Source of the DNA: Malania oleifera
Lineage: Eukaryota; Streptophyta; Magnoliopsida; Santalales; Ximeniaceae
Direction of reading: 5' to 3'
DNA length: 64,000 nt
Assembly: GCF_029873635.1 (NCBI RefSeq)
Contig: NC_080426.1
Coordinates: forward strand, 54,760,093 to 54,824,092
In this document: in pieces, positions 24,590 to 37,500 of the stretch
How positions within the stretch are numbered: position 1 is the first letter of the stretch
Layout of the letters: every line of letters starts with the position of its first letter
Translations under genes and position numbers: made by a program
Notes under the pieces: model-generated
Told to the model about the DNA's origin: nothing
The model's input: the letters and a program-made list of their open reading frames with translations, nothing else
The model's database searches: none

Positions 24590-24645
24590 TCACCAAGGCT
24601 GCCCTTTCCCTCCAAGTCGCCGTGCAAGTTCCCAATCCTTCTTCA
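24590..24645 (-). CDS. CENH3: CENH3 exon 7 (helix 3 and C-terminus)
   Basis: 56 nt. The acceptor is ..TTGCTTCCCAG at 24646 and on. The first two bases TG complete an ATG codon with the last A of exon 6, giving M139, then [17 protein letters not shown] and TGA at 24592-24590. It lies 22.7 kb from exon 6, and the exact phase match is strong evidence that the exon is real. Confidence 0.95.
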
Positions 24646-27600
24646 CTGGGAAGCAAGCAAATGAAAAGGAACGGGTTCATCTTAACATATCACAAGGTAC
24701 TAGTGTACAGCACTCTAACCAGCAAGATACACTAAAATTGGAAAATGAATCCAGATATATGGCATGCAATACCATGAATCAATACAACAATAAAGAAGCA
24801 GATCCCTCCAATGCCCTACTGGGCAAGTGTCCATTTTTTCTATTTTCCTACCACACTACAATTGCTATCATTTTTTCATTCAAAGCAACAGTCCTTTTGC
24901 ATGTTTCCATCCAAAGAAAATGTCCTGATTTGGAGTCTGCAGCCGAAACCAAGCCAACCGAGCTAGTGGGATTCAAAATGTGCAGAACCGAACAGATTAA
25001 AAACAAAAAACCACTAAGCCAAACTCAGAAGTTACAAAATTTTAGTCCTTTTTGCAAACACATGCAAATCAAAGTCAAGTTTTAGACAAAAATGCACCAA
25101 CTCTTTATTTAGAATCAGCATGTATTCATGTTAACTAATTGCTAGAATCAAGTAACTATTCAAGCATTTCTGCTAGAAAAATATGGAAGAAGAAGAACTG
25201 TGTCAAGTGATGGCTTTACCCTTGATTCAGGCTGAGCTCCACTGGTGGCTATCAAGCTGTGAATTAATCTTTGAAAAATTGAAGTGTCAAACCTTCAAAG
25301 CTTCGAAAAAGGTTGGGTTCAAGTTGAAGAATCAGAATATTAAAGTATCAAATGTTCGGTTCAGGTTAAAGACCCAGAGATTCAAAATTTCTACAAATCA
25401 ATCTTTGTTGAATGGTCAAATGGGTGGGATGCCATCAAGGACAAGGATAGCAGAGGCATTGACCTGGCGTGGTGGTAGTAAGATGGTGGCAGCAATGGGA
25501 GTAGGACAATAGATGCACTTGCAGCATGATGCAAAACGTTAAGAGTTAGCCAGTGTGGATTTGTTTGTATCAAATTGAGAAGTAAAAAAACAATGATAAT
25601 ATGCTTGTGATTTTTTTAAAATAAATTATTTTAAAAATTCATTAACTGGTCAATTCAATTTTCTCAATTCAGAAGGAAAAGTCACTTTGGAACCAACTAA
25701 CCATTATCCATTGTTTACTTATTGAAGAGGACCAGTTTAACTCCTTCAACCGAACAGGTTGGACCAAACTTGATCCCATCTCTCGATTCAATGACTGATG
25801 CACTCCCCTCCTAGGTGTGGAGCACTCTCAAGAGGATATAAAAAATTGGACGAATGAGCTGATCCACAATGAGAGTGCATAAAGGAGATCTTCGCCATAT
25901 GAGGGCTGATTGTCTCAATTTTGTGAGGCATCTTTATGAGGTAAAATCATGAGGCTCAATGGACCAAAGTACATAATACTAGGCTGAGACTATTGAGGTT
26001 GAAGATCGGGCGGCAAGCCTATTACAATTCCACATGGCATGTGTACTAGGGAGATCTTGGCTTTAGAAGGACGAACTAGGCCTTAACTTTGTGAGGCACC
26101 TTTATGGGACAAAACCATGAAGCCTAAGCGATCAATAGTTCACCAAAGTAAGAAAACGGCTACATTTGGTGTCAGAATTACCTTGGACTTAAGAGATATT
26201 GCCATGTGAGTAGGTGTGTGCCACTATCAAGGATGCCAAAGATTGAACAAGAGACAAAAAGAGATCAAACAAGAGAGCACGTCACAACCTACATTAGGAA
26301 TGTCCTAGAAAAAGCTTTCCCATATAGAGACAAATTAGGTCTCAATCCTATGAAATGCATTTCATGGGACAAAATTATGAGGCTCAATGTGCCAAAATAT
26401 ACCACCCTAGAGTTGGACCAAAACCACTGTCGTCTTACTTCCAAGAGTGCAAATCAATGATTCGAGCATTGACAATTATTAATGCTTTTTTCACTCCAAC
26501 TACAGGCAACCAACAAACTGGTGCAAAAACATCTTAAAATTCTTAACTAACTCAGCATATCCCCTTTCCAACTCTTGAGGATGAATAACAAATGCAGGTG
26601 GAGTCTGAAATTTAACAATTATTATTGGCTAAAAAATAAAACCACCCCAAGGCAAATGGAGCTAACAAAAACCCTTGTCAAAAGTTTAACTTGTATCGAA
26701 AAGCATATGCTAAGTATTTGTTGCATAATATCACAGCTGGCAGATTTTATACAAAGGAAAACAAAATAACTTGAAATGAAAAGTGCAACCTAATAAATAC
26801 ATACTAGAAACAATTGCAAATAATCTTTTTGATGCTACATCCAAGCAAGAGGAATTATATTTTTGTAATTTTTATATCATTTTTTCATCTTTTATTTATG
26901 TATTTTGTTAGGATTGTATTTTTAAGATTCAAGGTTATTTTATTTAGTAAATTAGTATTTTAATTTATTTAGATTTCTAAAATTGATTTTATTATTTCCA
27001 AAGCACTGTAAACCTATAAAAGGCCTCCTTGGCTTGGACATGTTATTTGTATGCCCTAAACCCCAAAAAAAAATGATATCATGTAAGGACATTTACATTG
27101 TATCTTCCTGTTAGGGATCTAGGAACAATAATCACACACACAAGAAAAACAAGCACACAAAATAAAAACACCAGATTTACGTGTTTCGGTCTAATCTGAC
27201 CTATGTTCACAGAGCACATCAAATATACTATAACCAAAAAGAAAAACAAAAGGAGGAAACACACACTCAACTCAACTCTTCTCACACTTTTCTCCCTCTC
27301 TCAGCTTCAGCACTCTCACACTCCTCACTCACTCGCTTCATTTGCACACTTCACACAACACAAATGTTCTTATTTATAGATACATAGGATAGATATAGAA
27401 GGAAAGGAGTTATTGCATTCTAATGGGATAATGAGCACATGGTATTTAATGGATTATTTTAGCATGTGATAATTGTGTTTTTGACAGAATGAATTTGGTA
27501 CACGGCTGCAGCTCATCCTCTTTAAGGCATTTCCATTTTCTCCAGTTCCATTTCAACTTAACACTTCCTATGTTCGCCTAATTAATAAAAGGTCAAGTTT

Positions 27601-28511
27601 TGCATAGTTTATAGGATTTGAGTCGAGGAAATAAGTCCTTAAATAGATTAAGGACATAAAACTTGTATCCTTTTGCACTTGGTTATAACAAAACTTCTGT
27701 TCATATAATTACCAACTAGGCACTGATAATCCAAATAAATTAGCTTGAGCTATGTATGACATTTAGGGAATGGTGCGACACTGAGACAAACACAAGGATA
27801 CATGTTTAAAATGTTACATGTTAAAGACCAAGTGCACAGATCATGACCAACCCCTAAAACACTAGAACGAAGTTTTACGTATTTGTCGAAGTGTTTATAT
27901 TACACTTGTGTATAGTATAGTGCTTAGATAGTTAGGTATAAGATTTTTTTTAATGAGCGCACCATACACTCATTCTCTAATCAAGAAATCTGAATGTGAA
28001 CAAGCAGGTTATGATAGTCTTATGCATGAAGGTAAGTGAATATAGACATAGTACCTTGACGGTAAATAATGAAAGTCCTATAAGGTCTTCTTAATATGAC
28101 TTAGGAAATCCTTCACTAAGGCATAAGAGTAGAAGACCTCTCTAATTAAAGTCATAATTAAAGCTCAGACACATAGCATTAAGCAAGAGATTCCACATAT
28201 ATTTCTCATTATCTAAGTTGCTTAATCGAGGCATTGCATTAAATAAGGACTACATCACACATTGATTGTAATGGAATAAGCTCTCTCCCATTCAAATTAA
28301 CATATATCACCAACTAAGTCTCATGGATAATGAATGTCCTAAAGAACTTTGATATTAGAATCCTCATAAAAGGAGATATGAAAGGTGTTTTAATTCAACT
28401 AATTAGATAATTGAGATATTGATCTAGATTGATATAACCATACTCGCCATTAGATTAGAATGAACTTAATGGGCCACACGTGATAAGAATAAAAATTTGA
28501 ATAAGAAACGA

Positions 28512-28554
<43 letters not shown>

Positions 28555-31500
28555 AAGGGATATCTTAATGACAAGGAAACCACTTGGCAGTCACCCGATG
28601 CCTCGGAACTCTATATAAGAGATCAAAGAGATAAGACAAAGAAGCTTGCCATCCCTAGACGCCCCCACTCTCTTCTCTTTCAGTTTCTTTCTCCTCTCTC
28701 TCCTCATAAGTCTATTGTTCTTAAGTGTTTGTCAGGGGCTTCTTCTTATTCCTTGCAGTGTATGGTACACACTTAAGAGGCTAAGATGCTTGTGTGACTA
28801 AAGAACTTGATTCAAATATTGATGTAATCAAGAGGCTGGTTATTCTCTCTCTTCTTTCCTTTTTCAAAATTAACCATGGATGGCATCTTTGGCTCCTACC
28901 TCGAGTGGTATAAAGCAGCCTCTAATCGGACGCAGTTGTCACTGTTCTTTGGCAAGTTTCATAATATTTAGCTTAAATTGTCATGTTGTCAATATTTAAT
29001 AGGGTTGTTTGTGCTAAATCAAACTTGCAGGGTTTAAATCGCTTTGTGCCACTGCATCTACACCACCATCCAGTCATCCACATTTCGACCACCACTACTC
29101 CTTTCTGCAATCTCCACACTTTCCCCTTCCATTTAGAGCCACGATAAGGGGGAAATTTTCATTAAAACAGGGTTACATTTGGTTCATGGGGTGCTAATTC
29201 TTTGGAGTAAGGCAGCAGTAAAGTAAGAATTTGATAGCTTTCAAAAGAAAATATGTTATCATAAAGAAAATGACAATGCAAGAACTTTGTAAATCCATAA
29301 CATGGAATAGTCAAGTAATGACCATTAATGTCTATTTCTAAATTCCATGTAGGATAGAATGACAAAATTTTTTGCATGAATGATTTGTTTTAAATTATTA
29401 CATCTATATACAATATTTTTGTTACATTCCCATCTTATTCCATTCTATTTCTAAGAATAGACATCCAACAAACCCAAAAGTTTTGCAATGAGGAGTAGAA
29501 GCAAAAACAAAAGCAAAAAAAAAAGTGTAGCATCAAAAAATAAAAATAAAAGAGACGAAAAAAGAAAAAGAAGACGAATAAATCATTGCTTTTACAATGC
29601 CAACCAAAGCGAAATTCATCATTGACAACTGTTGATTCCTTGCCCAAAATTGGTTATTATTTTGGGTAAATTTATCAGCTGCCCTCCAGTAACTTCTCTA
29701 CTATTGAATTCTATTTCGCTTCTGATGCCATCGAATTGCATCGATATCTTTCAAGTTTACTTGCAATCATAGTTCTAGAACCTTCACATATTCAAAATTT
29801 GAGGTTGGATTTTTCCCAACTAGAGGAGATTCAGGAGAATGATGCAGCATGCAAACAAGATGAATTATATTTTTTGGAAATTTTATTATGTTTTCAATTT
29901 TTTCATATACTTTATTTTTATTGGAATATATCTACAAGATTATAGGATATTTTCTATTTAGAAAATTTGTATTTATTGTTTATGGTGTGGCTCTTATACT
30001 TTGTGGGGGCTTATGAACAAAGGGAGAAAAACATATATTGATGCAGCAGCAATGACTCGTCGACAAATGCCCTGTGCTCGTCTACAAGAAGATGTCGAGA
30101 GGTGAAAAACTGCAGAGTTCAAGACTCATCAACGAGTGGGTTGACTAGTCGATGAGTGGTCTTCTCTGACTCGTTGACAAATCACTTGTACTCGTCGACA
30201 AATGCGCCCGGGCTGCGAGAAGTTATTTGAATTTTGAATGCAAACGGTGTGACGGTTGGGGATTCAGAGGGAAGCCTCCGAGGACTTATTAGATATGTTC
30301 TTCTGGGCATATTTTGACATGTAAGAGAGTAAAAGAGGGGTAAGAGAAGGAGAGAAGATCATTGAGTGTGTATCTTTGAATTTCATAGTGAAATTTCTTA
30401 CCGATTGCTCCCGTAGATGCAAGCTTTCCCGAACCACGTAATTCCTGGTGTCGTTGCTCTTATCTTAACTCTCTTTATATTACTATGGTTGTGGAATGTT
30501 TTTGTTTATCACCAAATTTGTTTGTTGCAAGTATGTATGTGTGACCCTTTATACAATGTTCATTCTGCTGCGCATTATTGGGAGAGACCGCCCTTATTTG
30601 GTATTAGAGAGTGTTGTATGGCCTCTGAATTGAAGGATCTCTTAGTGCAACAAGGTTTTGGTGAAAGGTTAATATAGATTTTCAACCGGATAGCATAGAT
30701 GCAATGACTTGGAAGGGAATGGGAGCAATCATTTGTCTTTATTTAGCTAAGGACGTGTTGCATCATGTCATGAATAAGAATTCTCCAGCATTAGTTTGGA
30801 AAAAACGGGAATGCCGATATATGTCTAAGGGTTCATCAAAATCTGCAAGTGTAATGGAGGAAGAGTCAGAATGTAGTGTTGGAGATATGTTACGTGGTTC
30901 ATCGGGTTCGGGGTGCCTCGCGGATAATTCTTGAATCTTAGTCACCGGATGCTTTTATCGTAGGAAATGGTTTGACACCGATAGGTCAATTTATGCTAGT
31001 TGTATTTTGTTTGAAAATTATATTTCATACAAAATATTTGTTATTAGAAATGTCAAAATCAAAAATGTATGATGGTGTTGTAAAAACCATATGTGACATA
31101 AAGTATGAATCGGGTCTAAGGAAGAATGGTATTTCATTTGGAATTTTAGACCGTAATGGATATTGTTACAAGTCTGAATGTCGAGAAATGAAAGTGTGTG
31201 AGGGTAACTTGATAGTGATGAAAGGAGATAAAGTAGCAAAAAATATCTTTACACTACAAGATGTTATAGTTGTAGGTGGAGTTGCAACTATTAAGTCTGA
31301 GTCGGATTTTTTGTGGTATATGCGGTTAAAGTGTAAAAACCCAAAATGCGAAAAAATGGGTTTAAATATTAAGAGGGGCAAAATTGGAAATTTTTGGGTC
31401 AAGGGCTATAAAAGGAAATTTCTATTACTTCTTCATTAAGTAAACTCAATCCTATCTCTCTCTCTCTCTAAACTCTCTCTACTCTCTCCTTCTCTCTAGA

Positions 31501-34500
31501 ATTCTTCGTCGATCGTTGACGAAATCGAAAAACGGAAGCAACCACGAGGATCGTGGAAGGATTCTCTACAACTTCTACGGATCGGAATCTTGTTTCGGAG
31601 ATTTTCGGGTTTCGGCGTAAAATCAAGATAAGGCTCGATTTTTAATTCTGATCCAATAGTTTTGTAGGTATCAGTCTTGTGAGTATATGTTGTACTATGA
31701 ATTGTAGGTTTTGAAACTCGATTCGCTGTTTAGGGACCTTGGAGTTCGGGATTTGCTTATGGGGTTAAGGTAAGGGGAACTATGTTTATATTGGTTATTT
31801 TTAAAATCGGACCCGATGGAACTGTGGTCCACGGTCCTGTGTGTGTTTTGGCTACTCATTTAGGGGGATATTTAGGGGGATCTAACGGGAAAAACTATGG
31901 GTTTTTTATTGTTACAGTTTTGGGAAAAAGGGGGCGACGGGCTAAATCCCTAGTTTTGTTGAAAACCGAGTATATGTGTGATTTATACTGTGATATTGGG
32001 ATGACCGTGCCTTGACTTTGTTTAAACTATATTTGTTTGGAAAACCATGATTTAGATTACCAAATGAGTATAGTTTGTTTGGTTATATGAGCATGCATGT
32101 GTGTGTGATATGTTGAAGTGCTAGTAGGAACGTGGTTTCGAAATTGTTTCAGGTACTGAGAGTGGCCGGCTCTATATCCGAGGGTATGTGTATCACCAGC
32201 CACGTTGGCAAGAGTGGCCGGCTCTATATCCGAGAGGGTGAGCCTATTCCAGCAGATCAGGTCGAAGGGTGTGGATCCACCAGTTAGCGCCGGTACGATG
32301 CCATGAGAGTCGAGGACTAGCCATGTGCCGGTGGCGCCATGCTTCGCGGGTTAGCTACGGGCCAACGCCGGAATACCCGACCGGCTTCGGGCCGATGGGT
32401 GTGACGACACCGGGTTACTGATCATGTGTGTGTATTGTGACGGGGTTGCGTATAAATGGCCTTCATATGTGTGCGTGTATGCACTGTGTAAATTAGTACT
32501 GGAATGCATTTAACTGCATGTATGTTGTATCGTGATAACATTCAAATGCCACACACCGATATAACCTGTGTTCTTCCTTACTGAGAGGTGTCTCACCCCT
32601 ACTATACGTACATTTTTACAGGTCCTTCGGGTAACCGGAACTAGCGTCCTAGTGTAGGGAGCGTAGTGGCCGGTGTACTACGTTAGCTCTTGGGTAAGTG
32701 CTAGGACTGTAGTTTTGTTGGGTTGCCATTTTGAGTTGTATTTGGGCACCCAGTTTGTCTGTTTTGTTAGAGTCATGTTCTACTCTTGTATAGACTCTAG
32801 TATGGTACTGCATATGTTGATATAGAATGACTTTTTCCACTACGTATATGATTATGATTGGATATGTTTAGGGTGCCTGGGAACCCCACGGGGTCGGACC
32901 CTCATCCAGTGTACTGTATCTGTGATGATTTATATGATACAGGGACAGGTTAGGTTACAATTTTCACCCTCGAGTCCCATTTCCGGGTTCGGGGCATGAC
33001 AGCTTGGTATCAAAGCCAAGTTGGTTACCAGATCTTGTAGACTTGGTTAGGTTTAGTTATGAGTACATACCAGAGTATAGGATGTGGATATGGGTAGAGT
33101 TGGTTGAGAGTTGTTCGGTTGCTAGACTAGGGATTGTCGATGGTATTCCGTGTTTTTCCTAGGATGACGATTCCAGTAAAAGTAGGGCAGATCATTGATG
33201 ACTTTCGTGTCAGTGTGATAGGACATACCTAGACCTAGCAGGAAGTAGTTAACACGATTAATGTAGATCATTGTGTTAACTGTTTATGTTATAGGGATAC
33301 TGATAGATTCCTATTGTGTTGCAGAATGGAGCCCAGGGATAATAATCTGGGAAGTGGCTCCGAGGAGACTGCGAGTGATGAGTCCCTTTCTGTGCCTCGA
33401 GGTTTGATGAGGCAGGTATTACGGGAGATCGGGCGGAGTGTGAGGAGATGCGAGTGCTCTCATACTGCTGCGGGGTGCACCATTGTGAGGTTCACACGCA
33501 TACATCCTCCGACGTTCTCTGGAGGACCTGACCCGACGACAGCAGAGAACTGGATGGAGAAGACTGAGAGGATTCTGGGAGTTCTGCACTGCACGGATAG
33601 GCAGGGAGCCCTCTATGCTACTTTCTAACTGTCTGGGGAGGCGAGTCGATGGTGGACTGCGGTGAGTTTGCTGGAGAGACAGAGAGCTGGTCCTGAGGAG
33701 ATGACATGGAGCCGTTTCAAGGAGGTGTTCTTTGACAGATACTTCCCGACTTCAGTACGTGATGCGAAGGCAGATGAGTTTGCTGCTCTGACGCAGGGGA
33801 GTTTGACGGTGCAAGGGTATGCGGCTCGATACATAGAGTTGTCCCGTTTTGCACCATGTATGATCTCGAGCGAGTATGAGAAGACTCGGAGGTTCGAGAA
33901 GGGTTTGAGGAAGGATATCCGTAGAATGGTGGGTATGCTTCAGATCCGCGAGTTCTCGGTATTGGTGGATAAGGCCACGGTGATCGAAACTGGTATTCGA
34001 GAGGACAAGGTGGATCAGGAATCGAGGAAGAGGACAGTACCTTCTGGTTCTCAGACAGGATCTCGTCAGGGATCGTGGAAGAAGAAGAGCAAAGGCTCAG
34101 GTTATCATCAGAATACCGAGTGCCAGGTTTCTCAGAGGAGCCAGACTGATGGTCGTTGTACCAGATGCAACAGGTGGCACGAGGGTGAGTGCCGGCCATT
34201 TGGAGGTAGTTGCTACAACTGTGGCCAGCCAGGCCACAGGTCTCGTGATTGTCGAGCACCGAGGCAAAACGTGCCTGCAGTTAGTGGGGACTGAGGGAGC
34301 AACCAGAAACCTCAGGGAACCATTCAGACGAATACAGCTTCGGCCAGAGTATACTCTCTTACTCTAGCGGACGCTGAGCATGCAAGTAACGTGGTGACAG
34401 GTACCTTATTATTGCTTTTGAATAAAGCTTCTGTTTTGTTTGATTCGGGTGCAACCCATTCCTTTGTATCTGTGAATTTTGTGGGACGGTGTGGGGTTGA

Positions 34501-37500
34501 GACTCGAGATATGAATGAGGTGTTATCTGTTACTACGCCATCTGGGAGTGTATCTTCCTGTAGGAAGATGTTGGTAGACTACCCAGTAGAAATTCAGGGA
34601 AAGCTGCTACCGGCGAATCTTGTAGTATACGACATGTCGGTGTTTGATATCATTCTGGGGATAGATTGGTTGTTCTCCAGTTATGCCGTGATCGACTGTC
34701 GTAGGAAGGTAGTAGTTTTCAGACCTCCTGGGGAGCAGGAGTATGAGTTTGTAGGATCGTGTGTGCTTTCAGCGCCACAGATTCTATCGGCATTATAGGC
34801 GAGGAAGCTACTCTTGGACGGATGTTAGGGGTACTTAGCTTGTGTGGAGGAACCTCCGCGGGATGAGTTGAGACTCGAGGATATTTGGGTAGTTAGCGAA
34901 TTCCAGGATGTGTTTCCAGATAATTTACCCGATTTACCTCCAGATCGTGAGGTGGAGTTTGCGATAGAGTTGCTGCCTGGTAAGGCACCGACTCTAAAGT
35001 TCCGTACCGGATGGCTCCAGCAGAATTTCAGGAGTTGAAGGAGCAGTTGTAGGAATTACTGGACAGGGGATTCATTCGACCTAGTGTTTCGCCCTAGGGA
35101 GCTCCAGTACTATTTATAAAGAAGGACGGGTCGATGCGGATGTGCATTGATTATCGGGAGATTAATAAGGTAACTGTGAAGAATCGTTATCCTTTACCTC
35201 GTATAAATGATCTCTTTGACCAGTTGCAGGGGACGCGAGTCTTTTCGAAGATCAATTTGCGGTTAGGATATCATCAAGTGAGGGTTAGAGCGGAGGATGT
35301 AGCGAAGACGGCTTTTCGAACTAGATATGGCCACTACGAGTTTTTAGTCATGCCTTTTGGGTTGACAAATGCTCCGGCGGTGTTCATGGATCTGATGAAC
35401 AGGGTTTTCCATGAGTACCTAGATCGATTTGTAGTGGTATTCATTGATGACATTCTGGTATACTCAAGGAGTACGAAAGAACACGCAGAACATTTGAGGT
35501 TAGTGCTATAGATTCTGCGGGAGAAGAAGTTGTATGCTAAGTTGAAGAAATGTGAATTCTGGTTGAGTCAGATCACATTCTTAGGCCATGTGGTTACTGG
35601 GGATGGTATATCAGTTGATCCTAGCAAGATTGAAGCTGTGGTCGACTGGGTAAGGCCGAAGAATGTGCAGGAAATTCGGAATTTTCTGGGACTGGTGGGT
35701 TATTATCGTCGGTTCGTAGAGGGTTTCTCTAAACTGCCTAGACCTCTGACACGATTGACCAGGAAGGGAGAGCAATTTGAGTGGACCAGTGATTTCGAGC
35801 AGTGCTTTCAGGAGTTGAAGCACCGGATGGTTACTACTCCAATATTGACCATTCATTCAGGAGATGGTGGATTTGTGATTTATAGCGACACGTCTCTAAA
35901 GGACTTGGGATGTGTGCTTATGCAGCAAGGTAAGGTTGTGGCGTATGATTCTCGGCAACTGAAAGAGTATGAGAAGAATTACCCTACGCATGATCTGGAG
36001 TTGGCTGTTGTTGTGTATGCACTGAAGATCTAGCGACACTATTTGTACGAGGTGCAGTGTGAGATCTTCACTGACCATTAGAGCCTCAGGTATTTCTTCA
36101 CACTGAAGGAGTTGAATATGAGGTAGAGGCGGTGGCTTGAATTGATTAAAGACTACGATTGCACAATCAGTTATCACCTGGGGAAGGCTAATGTGGTAGC
36201 TGATGCGTTGAGTCGGAAGTTAGGGCCTACGGCTATATCTGCAATTGTAACTCAGTGTCACATCAGACGGGATTTGGAGAGCTCAGGTATAGAGTTGGTG
36301 GTGGGTGATCATCAGGCTTATCTTGCTGGTTTGGTGGTCCAACCGATTTTGTTTGAGCGTATAAAAGCCGCGCAGGCTAGTGATGCAAAGTTGGCAGAGG
36401 TTATGGAAAAGGTACAACAAGGACTAACTACAGAGTTTAACATCTCTGAGGGAGGTGTGCTGAGGTTTGGGACCAGATTGTGTGTTCCGAACGATGATGA
36501 GATCAGAAGGACGATTCTAGAGGAGGCGCATCGTTCTATGTTTACGGTACATCCTGGTAGTACGAAGATGTATCGAGACTTGCGTGAGACCTTCTGGTGG
36601 TCTGGTATGAAGAGGCAGATTGCTCAGTTCGTGGAGCAGTGTCTGACGTGTCAGCAAGTGAAAGTTGAATATCAGAGGCCTGCAGGGCTGTTGCAGCCTT
36701 TGCCTATTCCGATGTGGAAATGGGAGCATATTTCCATGGATTTTGTGACCGGATTGCCACCAACGCTTCACGGACAGAATGCTATCTAGGTGATCGTGGA
36801 TAAATTGACGAAATCTGCTCATTTCATACCGATGAAGGTTAGCTATCCTTTGAGTAGGCTAGCAGATTTGTATGTGCATGAGATTGTGAGAATGCACGGG
36901 GTACCGGTGTCCATTGTGTCAGATCGAGATCTGAGGTTTACTTCTCGATTCTGGACGAGTTTGCAAGAGGCATTGGGGACGAAGCTTACTTTCAGTACAG
37001 CGTTCTACCCCCAGACTGATGGACAGTTGGAGAGGACAATACAGATATTGGAAGATATGTTGCGAGCTTGTGTGTTAGACTTCGGTGGTAGCTAGATACA
37101 GTTTATACCACTTGTGGAGTTTTCTTATAACAACAACTTCCAATCTAGTATCGGGATGGCACCGTTTGAGGCTTTGTATAGTCGGAGGTGTCGATCTCCT
37201 TTGTGTTGGGATGAGGTTGGTGAACGTCAGGTGTTAGGACTTAAACTTGTGCAGCAGGCGTCTGAGAAGGTGGGTTTGATCCAGGAGAGGATTAAATCAA
37301 CTCAGAATCGGCAAAAGAGTTATGCAGATGTTCGCCGCCGTGAGTTAGAGTTTGAAGTGGGAGGTAAGGTATTTCTGCGTATGGTTCCAATGAAAGGAGT
37401 GATGAGATTCGGCAGGAAGGGTCAGCTAAGCTCGAGGTATATCAGACCATTCGAAGTACTTGAGTGAGTGGGTCCAGTAGCCTACAGAGTTGCATTACCT

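Noticed and set aside
25183-25512. 109-codon open frame starting [20 protein letters not shown] in intron 6
   Set aside because: No recognisable domain, no splice or promoter support, and it overlaps an opposite-strand frame of similar quality. Treated as chance.
28516-28776. 86-codon frame beginning [10 protein letters not shown]
   Set aside because: It starts inside a GT microsatellite and then runs through LTR-like leader sequence.
31782-32015. Open frame of 77 codons inside the Gypsy III LTR, also open in the other LTR at 38552-38773
   Set aside because: It lies in LTR leader sequence, matches no domain I recognise, and the two copies differ by an in-frame deletion without evidence of selection.
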